Assembly (NCBI GenBank): GCA_019237095.1
Contig: JAFAHT010000593.1
Coordinates: forward strand, 1-32,163
Source: Planctomycetaceae bacterium
Lineage (GTDB): Bacteria > Planctomycetota > Planctomycetia > Isosphaerales > Isosphaeraceae
Reading direction: 5' to 3'
DNA: 32,163 bases
The notes below the pieces were generated by a model that saw nothing but the letters and a program-made list of their open reading frames with translations, was not told where the DNA came from and ran no database searches. Made by a program: the position numbers and the translations under genes. This document shows, one piece after another, positions 18,223-26,309 of this stretch. Within the stretch, counting starts at the first letter, position 1. The number at the start of each line of letters is the position of its first letter.

Positions 18223-21200
18223 ATGAGCGAGCGTCTGCTGGAGTCTCGAATCTCTGCCCTGCGGGGACAGGTACGTCGGCTCTTGGTCTTTCATGGCCTG
18301 AGCTGGCTGATCGCCGGGGTGGTGCCGCTGGTGCTGCTGGCCGGACTGGCCGACTGGCTGTTCCACCTCGATGTCTTCGTCCGCCTGGCCCTCCTGCTCG
18401 CGCTGGGGGCGGTGGCCCTGTGGGTGGTTTTCAAGCTGGTGCTTCGTCCTCTGATCGTGCGGTTCGCCGATCTCGACATCGCGCTGCGGATCGAACAGCG
18501 CTGGCCCGGGCTCCATGACCGGCTGGCCAGCACGATTCAGTTTCTTCGCCTCAATCCCTCGGATGACCGTTATGGTTCGCCGGCCTTGCGTGAGGCGACC
18601 ATCAAGCAGGCGATCGAGGAAACGCGTTCGATCGATTTTCGCGAGGCCATCGACTACCGCCCGATCGTCCGTGCGGGCAGCCTCGCCGCGGCGGCCGTGA
18701 GTCTCGCCATGCTCTTCGGCCTCTTGAATCCCGCGTCTACCCGGCTGGCCATGAGGCGGCTCTTCGTGCCCTGGGGCGGAGATCGCTGGCCCCAGCAAAC
18801 CCACCTGGCCTTGAGCGACACGGGCACGACGCTCAAGATCGCCCGGGGCGATTCGTTCACGCTCTCGGTCCAGGTCCGTCCGGGAGACCGGATCCCGGAA
18901 ACGGCCAGGGTTACCTACAGCTTCATCGACGGTGAGGAGATCACCGAACCGCTCCGCGCTGCCGAGGGAGGCGAGTTCCACGGCCGGATCGAGACGGTCA
19001 ACCAGCCGTTCAAGTTCTCGGTGGCTGGCGGAGACGACGTGGGCTCGATCCGGGACGTCGAGGTCAAGGTGGTTCCCCCTCCGGCTCTCAACCGGCTCAC
19101 CATCCGGCTGGTGTCGCCCAACTACACGGGCATTCCCATCCAGACGCTGGCCGCGGGCCTGACCTCGTTTCGAGTGCTGGAAGGGACACGAATCGAGCTC
19201 GATGCCCAGGCCAACAAGGCCCTGGCCGCCGCCGAACTCTATCTGGGCGACCAGCCCGCAGCCGGCAGCGTCGCGTTCAACCCCGCCCGGTCCGGCTTTC
19301 AGACGAGTTTCCCGGTCAAGGAGAACGTGGCGTTCTGGTTCGCATTGAAGGATGCCGAGGGATTCCGCAACCGCGACTCGGTCCGCTACGACGTCCGCAT
19401 GTTCAAGGACGAGGCGCCTCGCGTCGTCATTGCCGAGCCAAGGACCGATCGCGATGTCCCCGCCGATGCCATGGTCCCCGTCCGGGTCGAGCTCGACGAC
19501 GACTTCGGCCTCCACTCAGCGCGGCTGTTATACAAGGTGTCGGCCGGGGATTCCGAGCCGCATGACGCCGTGGCCATCCCGCTCTGGTCGGCCCCCGGCG
19601 AGGAGCCCGGACAGGCCCAGCCGGCGTTTGTGAAGCATCAAGAAATCGCCTACGAGTGGAACCTGGCGCCCTTGAAACTGGCGATCGGCTCGATCATCAC
19701 CTTCCACGCCGACGCCCGCGACTTCGATTCGATCAAGGGCCCCAATGTGGGCAAGAGCCGCGAGCTGCGCCTGCGGATCGTCTCGAAAGAGGACGCGGCT
19801 CGCCAGGTCGATGACGGCCGTCGCGAGCTTCGTGAAGAGATCGCCCGAATTCTCGCCATGCAGCGTCAGGCCATCACTCCGGTCGAAGAAGCCACTCGCA
19901 CGCTGTCCCGTACCGATCGTCTTCCCCGCGCCCAGCGCGACGATCTGAACAACGCGGGGCTCATCCAGCGCCAGGTCGGCAGCCGGATGAGCAACCGCGA
20001 CGAGGGGCTGGAGCAGAAACTCCGGCGCCTGCTTGACGATCTTCGCAACTTCAAGATCGCCAATCCGGAAGCACGGCAGCAAATGCAGAACATGCTCGAG
20101 CGGCTCAACATGCTCCGCGATCGCCACCTCGGCCCGGCCGAACAGGGCCTCACCCGGGCCGGGAAGAGCCTCGAGCAGATTGCCGAACCTCCGCCGGGCT
20201 CGGCCACCCCCAGGGACGAAACGGCGAATTCCCAGCCAGCGGGCAAACAGGGCGAGGGCAAGGCCGGTCAGAAGCAGGAACCCCCCGGTGATCGCAAGGA
20301 TCAGGCAGGCGCCGCGGGTCGCCCTCAGGATGCGAAGCCTGGCGAGCAGCCGGCCCAGGCCGGGCCCAAGCCTCAGCCTCAGCAGTCGGGTTCGCCACAG
20401 GATATTGCCAGGCGATCGCTGGCAGAGGCCAAGACCAACCAGAAGGCCATTGCGGACGAGCTTCAAAAGATGCTCGAGGGCCTTGGCGAGTTCGAGACCT
20501 ACCGCGGCGTGGTCAAGGACGCTCAGGCATTGCTGAAGAAGCAAGAAGAGACAATGAAGCAAGCCGCGGAGGCGGCCACCCAACCCGATCTCATGGGCAA
20601 GTCGGCCGAGTCGCTCTCGCCCGAACAGAAGGCTGAGCTGGGCAACCTGGCCGCTCGCCAGTCCGATCTTGCCAAGGGTTTGCAGAACCTGGTGGAGCGC
20701 ATGGACGACCTCGGCAAGCGTCTCGATGAGTCCGACCCGCTGGCCGCTTCCGCCATGCGTGAGGCGGCGGGCAACAGCCGCAAGCAGGGCACCAGCGCCA
20801 AGATGGGTGAAGCCGCCGAGCAGCTCGAGAAAAACCAGATGGGTCAGGCCCGGGCCCAGCAGGATAAGGCCCGCCAGGAATTGCGGGAGCTTGTCGACGC
20901 CGTCCAGAACCGCCGCGAACGCGAGCTTTCGCGCCTGGTGAAAGAGCTGAAAAAGGCCGAGTCCGAGATGCGCGACTTGCGCAAGCGAGAGGCGCAAAAC
21001 CTCAAGGCCACCCGCGACGCCAAACAGAACCCCAATGCTCAGGAACGGCGCAACCAGCTCAAGAAGCTGGCAAAGGACCAGGCACAGATCCAGCAGGAGC
21101 TCAAGCGGCAGTTGCAGCGGCTGGCCAAGTTGAGTGCCGATCGTGCCGGTCGAGCCGCCTCCGATGCCTCGGGCAAGATGGGCAAGGCTCAGGAGGAGCT

Positions 21201-21966
21201 GGACCAGGACCAGGGAGACCAGGCCGGCAAGAACGAGGAAGAAGCTCTGGCCGACCTGAACGATGCCCAGGAAGAGCTCGAGAACGACCGCAAGGAGGCC
21301 GAGGAGCGGCTGGCCATGGAACAGCTCGCCAGAATGGGCGATCAACTCAAGTCGCTGGCCGAGCGCCAGGCCAGACTGGTGGGTGACACCGAGAGCTATG
21401 AGAACATGCGTCGCCAGTCCAACGGTAAGCTAACCATCGCCCAGCGCGCCGGCATCCGCGGCCTGGGCCAGGTCCAGGGGGGCCTCAAGGACGAGACCGG
21501 CGGGCTGATCGAACAGCTCGAGGGAGCTCCCGTGTTCTCGCTCACGCTCAAAAGGGCGACGGAGAGTATGGAGAAAGCCGCCGGGCGGCTCCAGGCCATG
21601 AAGACCGACGACGAGACCCAGAAAGCCGTTCGCTCTGCCTCTCACCGCTTTGAGCAGCTCATTGACTCGCTCAAGGCCGACGACGCCAAGCAAGGAGGAC
21701 AGGACGGTGGTGATGGGGGCGGTGGTGGAGGTGGTGGGGCCGGAGGCGGCGACGGAATTCCGGCGACCGCCCAGCTCAAGATGCTCAAGACGCTTCAGCA
21801 AGAGATCAACGAGCGAACTGAATCGTTCGACGAGCTGCGCCGTAGAAATCAGAAACTGACACCCGAGCAGACCGGGGACGCCGAGCGGCTGGCCAACGAC
21901 CAGGGTGCCCTGGCCGACCTTGTTCGCGATCTGACCAAACCGAAACGGGACGATGGGGAGGAATGA
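18223..21966 (+). CDS. Large membrane protein with beta domain and long coiled coil (DUF4175-like)
   Basis: The 1247-residue protein has two N-terminal membrane helices (about 20-43 and 51-74) and a third about 149-168. A beta-rich, Ig-like region covers about 185-510. From about residue 520 to 1150 it is almost entirely charged, Gln/Lys/Glu/Arg-rich helix with heptads, interrupted by a Pro/Gly/Gln-rich stretch (about 650-725). A near-continuous glycine run lies at about 1161-1176. This resembles DUF4175-type proteins found beside BatA/VWA genes, though I rate that assignment as moderate. GGGAGGGG at 18212-18219 sets the ATG at 18223. The 131-base gap before it is the largest in the MoxR-to-NPCBM part of the block. 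The C-terminus overlaps the next start codon. It probably spans the membrane and reaches far into the periplasm as a structural rod; this is inferred. Confidence 0.78.
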   Translation: MSERLLESRISALRGQVRRLLVFHGLSWLIAGVVPLVLLAGLADWLFHLDVFVRLALLLALGAVALWVVFKLVLRPLIVRFADLDIALRIEQRWPGLHDRLASTIQFLRLNPSDDRYGSPALREATIKQAIEETRSIDFREAIDYRPIVRAGSLAAAAVSLAMLFGLLNPASTRLAMRRLFVPWGGDRWPQQTHLALSDTGTTLKIARGDSFTLSVQVRPGDRIPETARVTYSFIDGEEITEPLRAAEGGEFHGRIETVNQPFKFSVAGGDDVGSIRDVEVKVVPPPALNRLTIRLVSPNYTGIPIQTLAAGLTSFRVLEGTRIELDAQANKALAAAELYLGDQPAAGSVAFNPARSGFQTSFPVKENVAFWFALKDAEGFRNRDSVRYDVRMFKDEAPRVVIAEPRTDRDVPADAMVPVRVELDDDFGLHSARLLYKVSAGDSEPHDAVAIPLWSAPGEEPGQAQPAFVKHQEIAYEWNLAPLKLAIGSIITFHADARDFDSIKGPNVGKSRELRLRIVSKEDAARQVDDGRRELREEIARILAMQRQAITPVEEATRTLSRTDRLPRAQRDDLNNAGLIQRQVGSRMSNRDEGLEQKLRRLLDDLRNFKIANPEARQQMQNMLERLNMLRDRHLGPAEQGLTRAGKSLEQIAEPPPGSATPRDETANSQPAGKQGEGKAGQKQEPPGDRKDQAGAAGRPQDAKPGEQPAQAGPKPQPQQSGSPQDIARRSLAEAKTNQKAIADELQKMLEGLGEFETYRGVVKDAQALLKKQEETMKQAAEAATQPDLMGKSAESLSPEQKAELGNLAARQSDLAKGLQNLVERMDDLGKRLDESDPLAASAMREAAGNSRKQGTSAKMGEAAEQLEKNQMGQARAQQDKARQELRELVDAVQNRRERELSRLVKELKKAESEMRDLRKREAQNLKATRDAKQNPNAQERRNQLKKLAKDQAQIQQELKRQLQRLAKLSADRAGRAASDASGKMGKAQEELDQDQGDQAGKNEEEALADLNDAQEELENDRKEAEERLAMEQLARMGDQLKSLAERQARLVGDTESYENMRRQSNGKLTIAQRAGIRGLGQVQGGLKDETGGLIEQLEGAPVFSLTLKRATESMEKAAGRLQAMKTDDETQKAVRSASHRFEQLIDSLKADDAKQGGQDGGDGGGGGGGGAGGGDGIPATAQLKMLKTLQQEINERTESFDELRRRNQKLTPEQTGDAERLANDQGALADLVRDLTKPKRDDGEE
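21955..21962 (+). promoter_or_regulatory. Ribosome binding site that decides between two ATG codons
   Basis: GGGGAGGA abuts the ATG at 21963 but lies 6 bases before the in-frame ATG at 21969. Spacing therefore favours 21969 as the start of the next gene. The site lies inside the last codons of the upstream gene, which supports translational coupling. Confidence 0.65.
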
Positions 21967-21968
21967 TC

Positions 21969-23003
21969 ATGATTGTCAAGCGCTCGCTGATCTCGTCCCT
22001 CGCCCTGGCTGTCGGGCTTGGCTGGTGCGCAAGCTCGGTGGCTCAGGACATGGGAAAGACCCAGGACGAGACCCTCGATTCGCTGCTGGAGAAGCTGGAA
22101 AAGCCCGGTCAGGGTCAGAAGCCGGCCAAGGAGCCGGAAAAACACGAGAAGGATGCAAAGCCTGACCTCAAGCCAGAAGAACCGGCCGCCAAGGCAAAGC
22201 CGGGTACCGACGCCAAGCCCAAGACCGAGGCCAAGCCGAAGCCAGTAAGTGGACAATCCGCAAAGCCCGTGGACCGCGCGAAAACCGGTTCCGGTGACGT
22301 GTCGTCCCAAGACAAGGACCTCGACGCGCTGCTGGAGAAGCTGGGCGAGACCAAGGACGAGCCAGCCCCAGAAGAGCGGCCCCGGTCACATTCACAGCCG
22401 GGCGAGCCGTCTGGCCCCTCCCAGCCCGCTCCTGACGGTGGGAGCGGAGAGAAAACCAAGCAGAAGGATCAAGGGCTGCACGGCAAGGACAAGGAGATCG
22501 ACGACAAGCTCGAGGAACTGGCCGGCAAGAAGCGTAAGAAGAAGGGTGGTGAGCAGGGCGAGGGAAGCGGCCCGCTTGGCGAGATCATCAAGGAGATGCG
22601 GGACGTCGAGCAGCGGCTGGGCAAGCCGGAGACCGGTGAAGATACCCAATCCAAACAGAAGCGAATCGTCAAGCAGATCGACACCCTCATCCAGCAAATG
22701 AAGCAGTCCGGCTCGTCGAGCTCGATGGCCATGCGGAGGGTGCGGCAACAGGGTCAGAAGCCGGGCGACCAGCCCGGTCAGACTCCCGGCGCCAACGCCG
22801 CCGGGGCACCGCCGATGAAGCCGGCCAAACCTTCGGACCGGCACGCCCCGGCGGGCGGCAAGGATATCTGGGGCCACCTTCCCGAAGAGCTCCGGCAAGA
22901 AATGGAAAACACCTTCAAGGAGGACGCGCTGCCCGCCAAGGCAGAGCTGATCCGTCGCTATTACCTGTCGGTTGCCAAGCAGAAGCTGGTTCGGGGAGAT
23001 TGA
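21969..23003 (+). CDS. Exported low-complexity protein with conserved-looking C-terminal segment
   Basis: The 344-residue protein begins with a clear signal peptide (MIVKRSLISSLALAVGLGW, cleavage probably after SSVAQ). Most of it is Lys/Glu/Pro/Gly-rich and likely disordered. A short motif recurs three times: LDSLLEKLEK near the N-terminus, LDALLEKLGE about 90 residues on, and IDDKLEELAGKK about 55 residues after that. The C-terminal 55 residues are ordered, beginning DIWGHLPEELRQEME and ending with an Arg/Tyr-rich helix (LIRRYYLSVAKQK). Similar WG-LP-R--YY tails occur, as far as I recall, in planctomycete proteins encoded with VWA genes. The start overlaps the upstream gene's stop region and the stop is 3 bases before the next ATG. 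It is probably a periplasmic partner of the long coiled-coil protein; its function is unknown. Confidence 0.8.
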   Translation: MIVKRSLISSLALAVGLGWCASSVAQDMGKTQDETLDSLLEKLEKPGQGQKPAKEPEKHEKDAKPDLKPEEPAAKAKPGTDAKPKTEAKPKPVSGQSAKPVDRAKTGSGDVSSQDKDLDALLEKLGETKDEPAPEERPRSHSQPGEPSGPSQPAPDGGSGEKTKQKDQGLHGKDKEIDDKLEELAGKKRKKKGGEQGEGSGPLGEIIKEMRDVEQRLGKPETGEDTQSKQKRIVKQIDTLIQQMKQSGSSSSMAMRRVRQQGQKPGDQPGQTPGANAAGAPPMKPAKPSDRHAPAGGKDIWGHLPEELRQEMENTFKEDALPAKAELIRRYYLSVAKQKLVRGD

Positions 23004-23006
23004 GCC

Positions 23007-24119
23007 ATGAGACTGCGATGCAGTTTCTCCGTGTTCCCTTCCATGCTCGTTGCGGTACTGGCTCTGCTTACGGGCGGACGCCTCATGGCCCAGGGGGACA
23101 GCCAGGACAAGGACAAGGAAAGCTCGAAATCCGTGGGGGCCTTCGGCGAGTCGCGACGCGGGGATGTTCCCGAGGGCACGATGGAGATGCTGACTCCGGA
23201 TACCGACAAGGCGATCCAGAGCGGCCTGGCGTGGCTGGCCCATTCTCAGAACGCCGACGGCTCATTCGGCACTGGCACCTACCGCGGAAATATCGCCGTG
23301 ACCAGCCTGGCCGGTCTCGCCTTCATGTCCGGCGGCTCGAGCCCCAGCCGTGGCCCGCACGGTGCCCAGATCGACAAGGCGCTCTCTTACGTGATGGAAA
23401 ACACATCCCCGTCAGGCTTCATCGCGGTGGCGTCGTCCTCGACCCATGGGCCCATGTACTCGCACGGCTTCGGCACTCTCCTCCTGGCCGAAGCCTACGG
23501 CATGACCCACCGGCCGGAGATCCGTGAAAAGCTGCAAAAGGCCGTCCGGTTGATCATCGATACCCAGAACAATGAAGGGGGTTGGCGCTATCAACCCGTT
23601 CGCAGGGACGCAGACCTGTCGGTCACGATCTGCCAGATCAACGCTCTCCGTGCCGCGCGGAATGCGGGACTCTATGTGCCCAAGGAGACGGTTGACGCCT
23701 GCATTCGCTATGTCAAGCAGTCGCAGAACCCCGATGGCGGCTTCCGGTACATGCTCCAGGGAGGGGCCAGCGCGTTTCCGCGTTCGGCCGCGGGGGTGGT
23801 GGCACTTCAAAGTGCCGGCGAGTACGACAACAAGGAGATCCGCGAGGGCATTTCCTATCTGCGCCAGTACATGAGGGAAATCAAGCTGGGCAGCCGCTAC
23901 AGCCACTACTATTACGGCCATTATTACGCGGCCCAGGCGATGTGGATCAGGGGAGGAGAGGACTGGAACGAATGGTTCCCGGCAATCCGCACCGAGCTGA
24001 TCCACCGCCAGTCCCCGGCGGGCTACTGGACCGACAGCATCTGCAATGAGTACGGCACGGCGATGGCGCTCATCATCTTGCAGATCCCCAACAATTATCT
24101 GCCCATCTTCCAGCGCTGA
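23007..24119 (+). CDS. Exported alpha/alpha-toroid protein (squalene-cyclase/prenyltransferase fold)
   Basis: The 370-residue protein has a signal peptide (hydrophobic core about 10-26, then MAQGD). The mature part consists of helical repeats with QW-like motifs: SQNADGSFGTG (near 76), TQNNEGGWRYQP (near 190), SQNPDGGFRYM (near 238) and RQSPAGYWTD (near 335). These are hallmarks of the squalene-hopene cyclase / prenyltransferase alpha-toroid fold. The DXDD acid motif of squalene-hopene cyclases is not present, and the protein is about half the length of those enzymes. Hopanoid synthesis is therefore unlikely, and a binding or protease-inhibitor-like role is possible. GGGGAG at 22993-22998 sets the ATG. 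It belongs with the preceding gene, 3 bases away, and the next gene starts 22 bases after its stop. Confidence 0.85.
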   Translation: MRLRCSFSVFPSMLVAVLALLTGGRLMAQGDSQDKDKESSKSVGAFGESRRGDVPEGTMEMLTPDTDKAIQSGLAWLAHSQNADGSFGTGTYRGNIAVTSLAGLAFMSGGSSPSRGPHGAQIDKALSYVMENTSPSGFIAVASSSTHGPMYSHGFGTLLLAEAYGMTHRPEIREKLQKAVRLIIDTQNNEGGWRYQPVRRDADLSVTICQINALRAARNAGLYVPKETVDACIRYVKQSQNPDGGFRYMLQGGASAFPRSAAGVVALQSAGEYDNKEIREGISYLRQYMREIKLGSRYSHYYYGHYYAAQAMWIRGGEDWNEWFPAIRTELIHRQSPAGYWTDSICNEYGTAMALIILQIPNNYLPIFQR

Positions 24120-24141
24120 AGGCCAGGAGGTTGAAGCCGCC

Positions 24142-25401
24142 ATGTCCTTTGCTCGTCCCAATCGTTCGTTCCGACCACGATCGCTGGTCGGCCTGATGAC
24201 GATCCTGGTTTGCTTTTGCCCGGCGTTGTCGAGAACGGTTGCCGGAGAGACCGCCGCCGCCACCGAACCGGTCTTCACCGGCCTGCGCGTTGATGGAAAA
24301 GCGGTCTCCGGGCGGATCACGGCGATCACCGCCGACCGGATCACGCTCGACTCGGATGAAGACGCCGAAGAAGAGGTGCCGCTTCGCTCCCTGGTCAAGC
24401 TTGCTCGCGACCTCCGCGTGCCCACCCAGGCGCCGGAGGGCGCTCACGTTTTGCTGCCCGAGGGCGACCGGCTGATGCGGGTCATTGTGGGAGCCACGAC
24501 CGACACCGGGATCGAGGTGCAATCTCAGTCGGCGCTGGGCAAGCTTACAATCCCGCTGGAGTGCGTCCTCGGGGTGATCTTGACCGCCCCGACCGAATCC
24601 GACGCGTTCGACCAACTTTGGAACCGAGTTGCTGGCGAGACCAGGTCAACCGAGGTCGTCTGGATGGCCAACGGGGACCGCTTGACGGGTGGATTTCTTG
24701 GTCTTGATGATCGAGCGGTCAAGTTGCAGATCGACGGCAAGCCGGTGGAAATCGATCGGACAGGAGTCGTTGCTGTCGGGTTCGATCCCACTGTGGTCAG
24801 CTATCCCCGCCATGATTCCTCCTACCTGGATCTGACGTTCGCCGACGGCTCGCGCCTCGGGGTCACCGATGCCAGGGTCGAGAGAGGACAGGTGGTCGCG
24901 ACCGCGCGGTTCGGCCAGCCAATTCGAGTTCCGATCGGCGACCTGGTCCGGCTTGATCCGCGAAGTGATGCCGTGGTCTATCTGTCCGACCGAAAGGTCG
25001 ATGCCCAGGATAATTCCGGCTACTTCGGGGCACCCCGGCCCTTGCGCGTTGACCGGACGGTCGATGGCCATGGTTTTCAGCTCGGTGGCCACACCTATGA
25101 CCGGGGGCTGGGAACGCAGAGCCAGACGCTGCTTGCTTACAGGCTGAAGCCCGGCGACCGGCGATTCCAGGCGTTGGTCGGAGTCGATGATCGCGCCGGA
25201 CCTCTGGGCAGCGTAGTCTTTCGAGTATTGACCGATCGCAAATCTCGCGTCACGACACCCCCGATGAGCTCAAGAGACGCTCCGCTTGCGATCGACATCG
25301 ACATCTCCGAAGCGAAGCTGCTCATCCTGATCACCGAGTTTGGTGAACGGGGGGACGTTCGGGACCTGGCCGATTGGGTTGAGGCCAGGATTGTTCGCTA
25401 G
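24142..25401 (+). CDS. Exported NPCBM-domain protein with four internal beta repeats
   Basis: The 419-residue protein has a signal peptide (core about 16-30). Four related beta units follow: about 50-90 (VDGKAVSGRITAITADRI), 106-148 (PEGDRLMRVIVGATTD), 176-215 (ANGDRLTGGFLGLDDRAV) and 234-273 (ADGSRLGVTDARVERGQ). Each has a [DG]-rl-G turn and ends in a VPL or equivalent strand, giving a small-barrel, Sm/SH3-like pattern. The C-terminal 130 residues form an NPCBM/NEW2 domain, recognised by HGFQLGGHTYDRGLGTQSQ, LVGVDDRAG, and the final DLADWVEARI. NPCBM domains bind carbohydrate at the cell surface in other proteins. The open frame extends upstream to 24046 inside the previous gene, but ATG 24142 has AGGAGG at 24125-24130 and starts at the signal peptide. 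It is the last exported member of the block. A carbohydrate ligand is inferred. Confidence 0.88.
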   Translation: MSFARPNRSFRPRSLVGLMTILVCFCPALSRTVAGETAAATEPVFTGLRVDGKAVSGRITAITADRITLDSDEDAEEEVPLRSLVKLARDLRVPTQAPEGAHVLLPEGDRLMRVIVGATTDTGIEVQSQSALGKLTIPLECVLGVILTAPTESDAFDQLWNRVAGETRSTEVVWMANGDRLTGGFLGLDDRAVKLQIDGKPVEIDRTGVVAVGFDPTVVSYPRHDSSYLDLTFADGSRLGVTDARVERGQVVATARFGQPIRVPIGDLVRLDPRSDAVVYLSDRKVDAQDNSGYFGAPRPLRVDRTVDGHGFQLGGHTYDRGLGTQSQTLLAYRLKPGDRRFQALVGVDDRAGPLGSVVFRVLTDRKSRVTTPPMSSRDAPLAIDIDISEAKLLILITEFGERGDVRDLADWVEARIVR

Positions 25402-25481
25402 CATCGCGCCCGGCTCGGGGGAATCGGTCGGTGTCGCCCGACTCCGAGGCATGGCGGCAGACGTGGTCCCGAGGTAAGGCG

Positions 25482-26195
25482 ATGGAGAACTTGGATCTCA
25501 AGCCGTTCCTGGGTCATCTCTCATCGGCGGTCGGACATCTCGTCATCAATGCTTTCAGCACGATCGTGAGTCAGGGTGAGATCCTGCGCATTCTGAACGA
25601 ATCGCCCGTGCAGCAGCCCCAAGAAGTGGCGGAACGTATCGAGATGCTCATCCGCACAGCACTCGAGGCCTCTCTCATCACCCGGCGTTTGATCGAGCTC
25701 AGCCACGACTGGACGTCGGTCGATGTCGATCAGCCCGGAAGCCCCGTGGCGGAGATCCACCTTGATCAACTGGTCTCCGAGTTCGTGAACGCCGAGAAGG
25801 CCGAGTTGGGGCCATCGGCGAGCTGGATCCTGAACCTGGCCCCAATCCCGCCGATCCGTGGTCAGGTGGAACCGCTCCTGACCATGTTCCGACAGTTCGT
25901 TCACAACGCGGTGGAGTCTTTCCCCATGGGAGTGGGAACGATCACCATTTCCTCGCTGACGGTCCCACGCAACTGGCTGGTCGTGGAAATCCGCGATGAC
26001 GGCTGTGGAATGAATGCCGAGGTCATGGAACACGCACTCGAGCCGTTCTACTCCACCAAGCCCAATCATTTGGGCATCGGCCTGGCCATCGCCCGGGGCA
26101 TCTGGCGCCGTCATCGCGGCACAATGTCCGTCGAGAGCCAGCCCGGCCAAGGCACGACCGTACGGCTTTCTGCCGCGGCCTCCGCCATCGCCTGA
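25482..26195 (+). CDS. Small soluble histidine kinase with atypical H-box
   Basis: The 237-residue protein has no membrane helix or sensor domain. The N-terminal dimerisation helix contains VGHLVINAFS, with H19 at the place of the phosphorylated histidine. The residue after it is Leu instead of the usual Glu or Asp, and the following block is VIN instead of NNP. The ATPase half is well preserved: N-box HNAVES, G1 box RDDGCGMN, F-box ALEPFYSTK, G2 box GIGLAIARG and a final GQGTTVRLS. I chose ATG 25482 because AGG-TAAGG (25472-25479) precedes it; GTG 25431 is also in frame and adds 17 residues. It starts 80 bases after the NPCBM gene and may be co-transcribed with it. Missing acid at H+1 may alter phosphatase or phosphotransfer activity. 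Its partner is probably the ANTAR regulator nearby, which is inferred. Confidence 0.87.
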   Translation: MENLDLKPFLGHLSSAVGHLVINAFSTIVSQGEILRILNESPVQQPQEVAERIEMLIRTALEASLITRRLIELSHDWTSVDVDQPGSPVAEIHLDQLVSEFVNAEKAELGPSASWILNLAPIPPIRGQVEPLLTMFRQFVHNAVESFPMGVGTITISSLTVPRNWLVVEIRDDGCGMNAEVMEHALEPFYSTKPNHLGIGLAIARGIWRRHRGTMSVESQPGQGTTVRLSAAASAIA

Positions 26196-26211
26196 CGGCA
26201 CTCGCCGGTGG

Positions 26212-26242
26212 GCGCGCTGAACCGGGTTTCGTTGCAGCGCGC
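26212..26242. other. Hairpin between convergent kinase genes
   Basis: GCGCGCTG (26212-26219) is perfectly complementary to CAGCGCGC (26235-26242), giving an 8-bp stem with a 15-base loop in the 114-base gap between two convergent genes. It has no T-run on either strand, so it is only a possible bidirectional terminator. Confidence 0.35.
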
Positions 26243-26309
26243 AGGTCCTCGGTAGGGCGAGTCTTGCAGTCCGCGGCTGGCCTCGCCGCGTCGATTATGC
26301 CTGTCATCA

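Noticed and set aside
19528-21345. Long minus-strand open frame (605 codons) opposite the coiled-coil gene
   Set aside because: The Leu/Gly-rich product mirrors the Lys/Glu/Gln codons of the real gene on the other strand.
22018-22460. Lys/Pro repeats as a possible DNA repeat or CRISPR-like array
   Set aside because: The repetition is at the protein level (low complexity and LDxLLEKL motif); DNA units are neither identical nor evenly spaced.
23007-24119. Squalene-hopene cyclase for hopanoid synthesis
   Set aside because: It is about half the usual length, has a signal peptide and lacks the DXDD motif.
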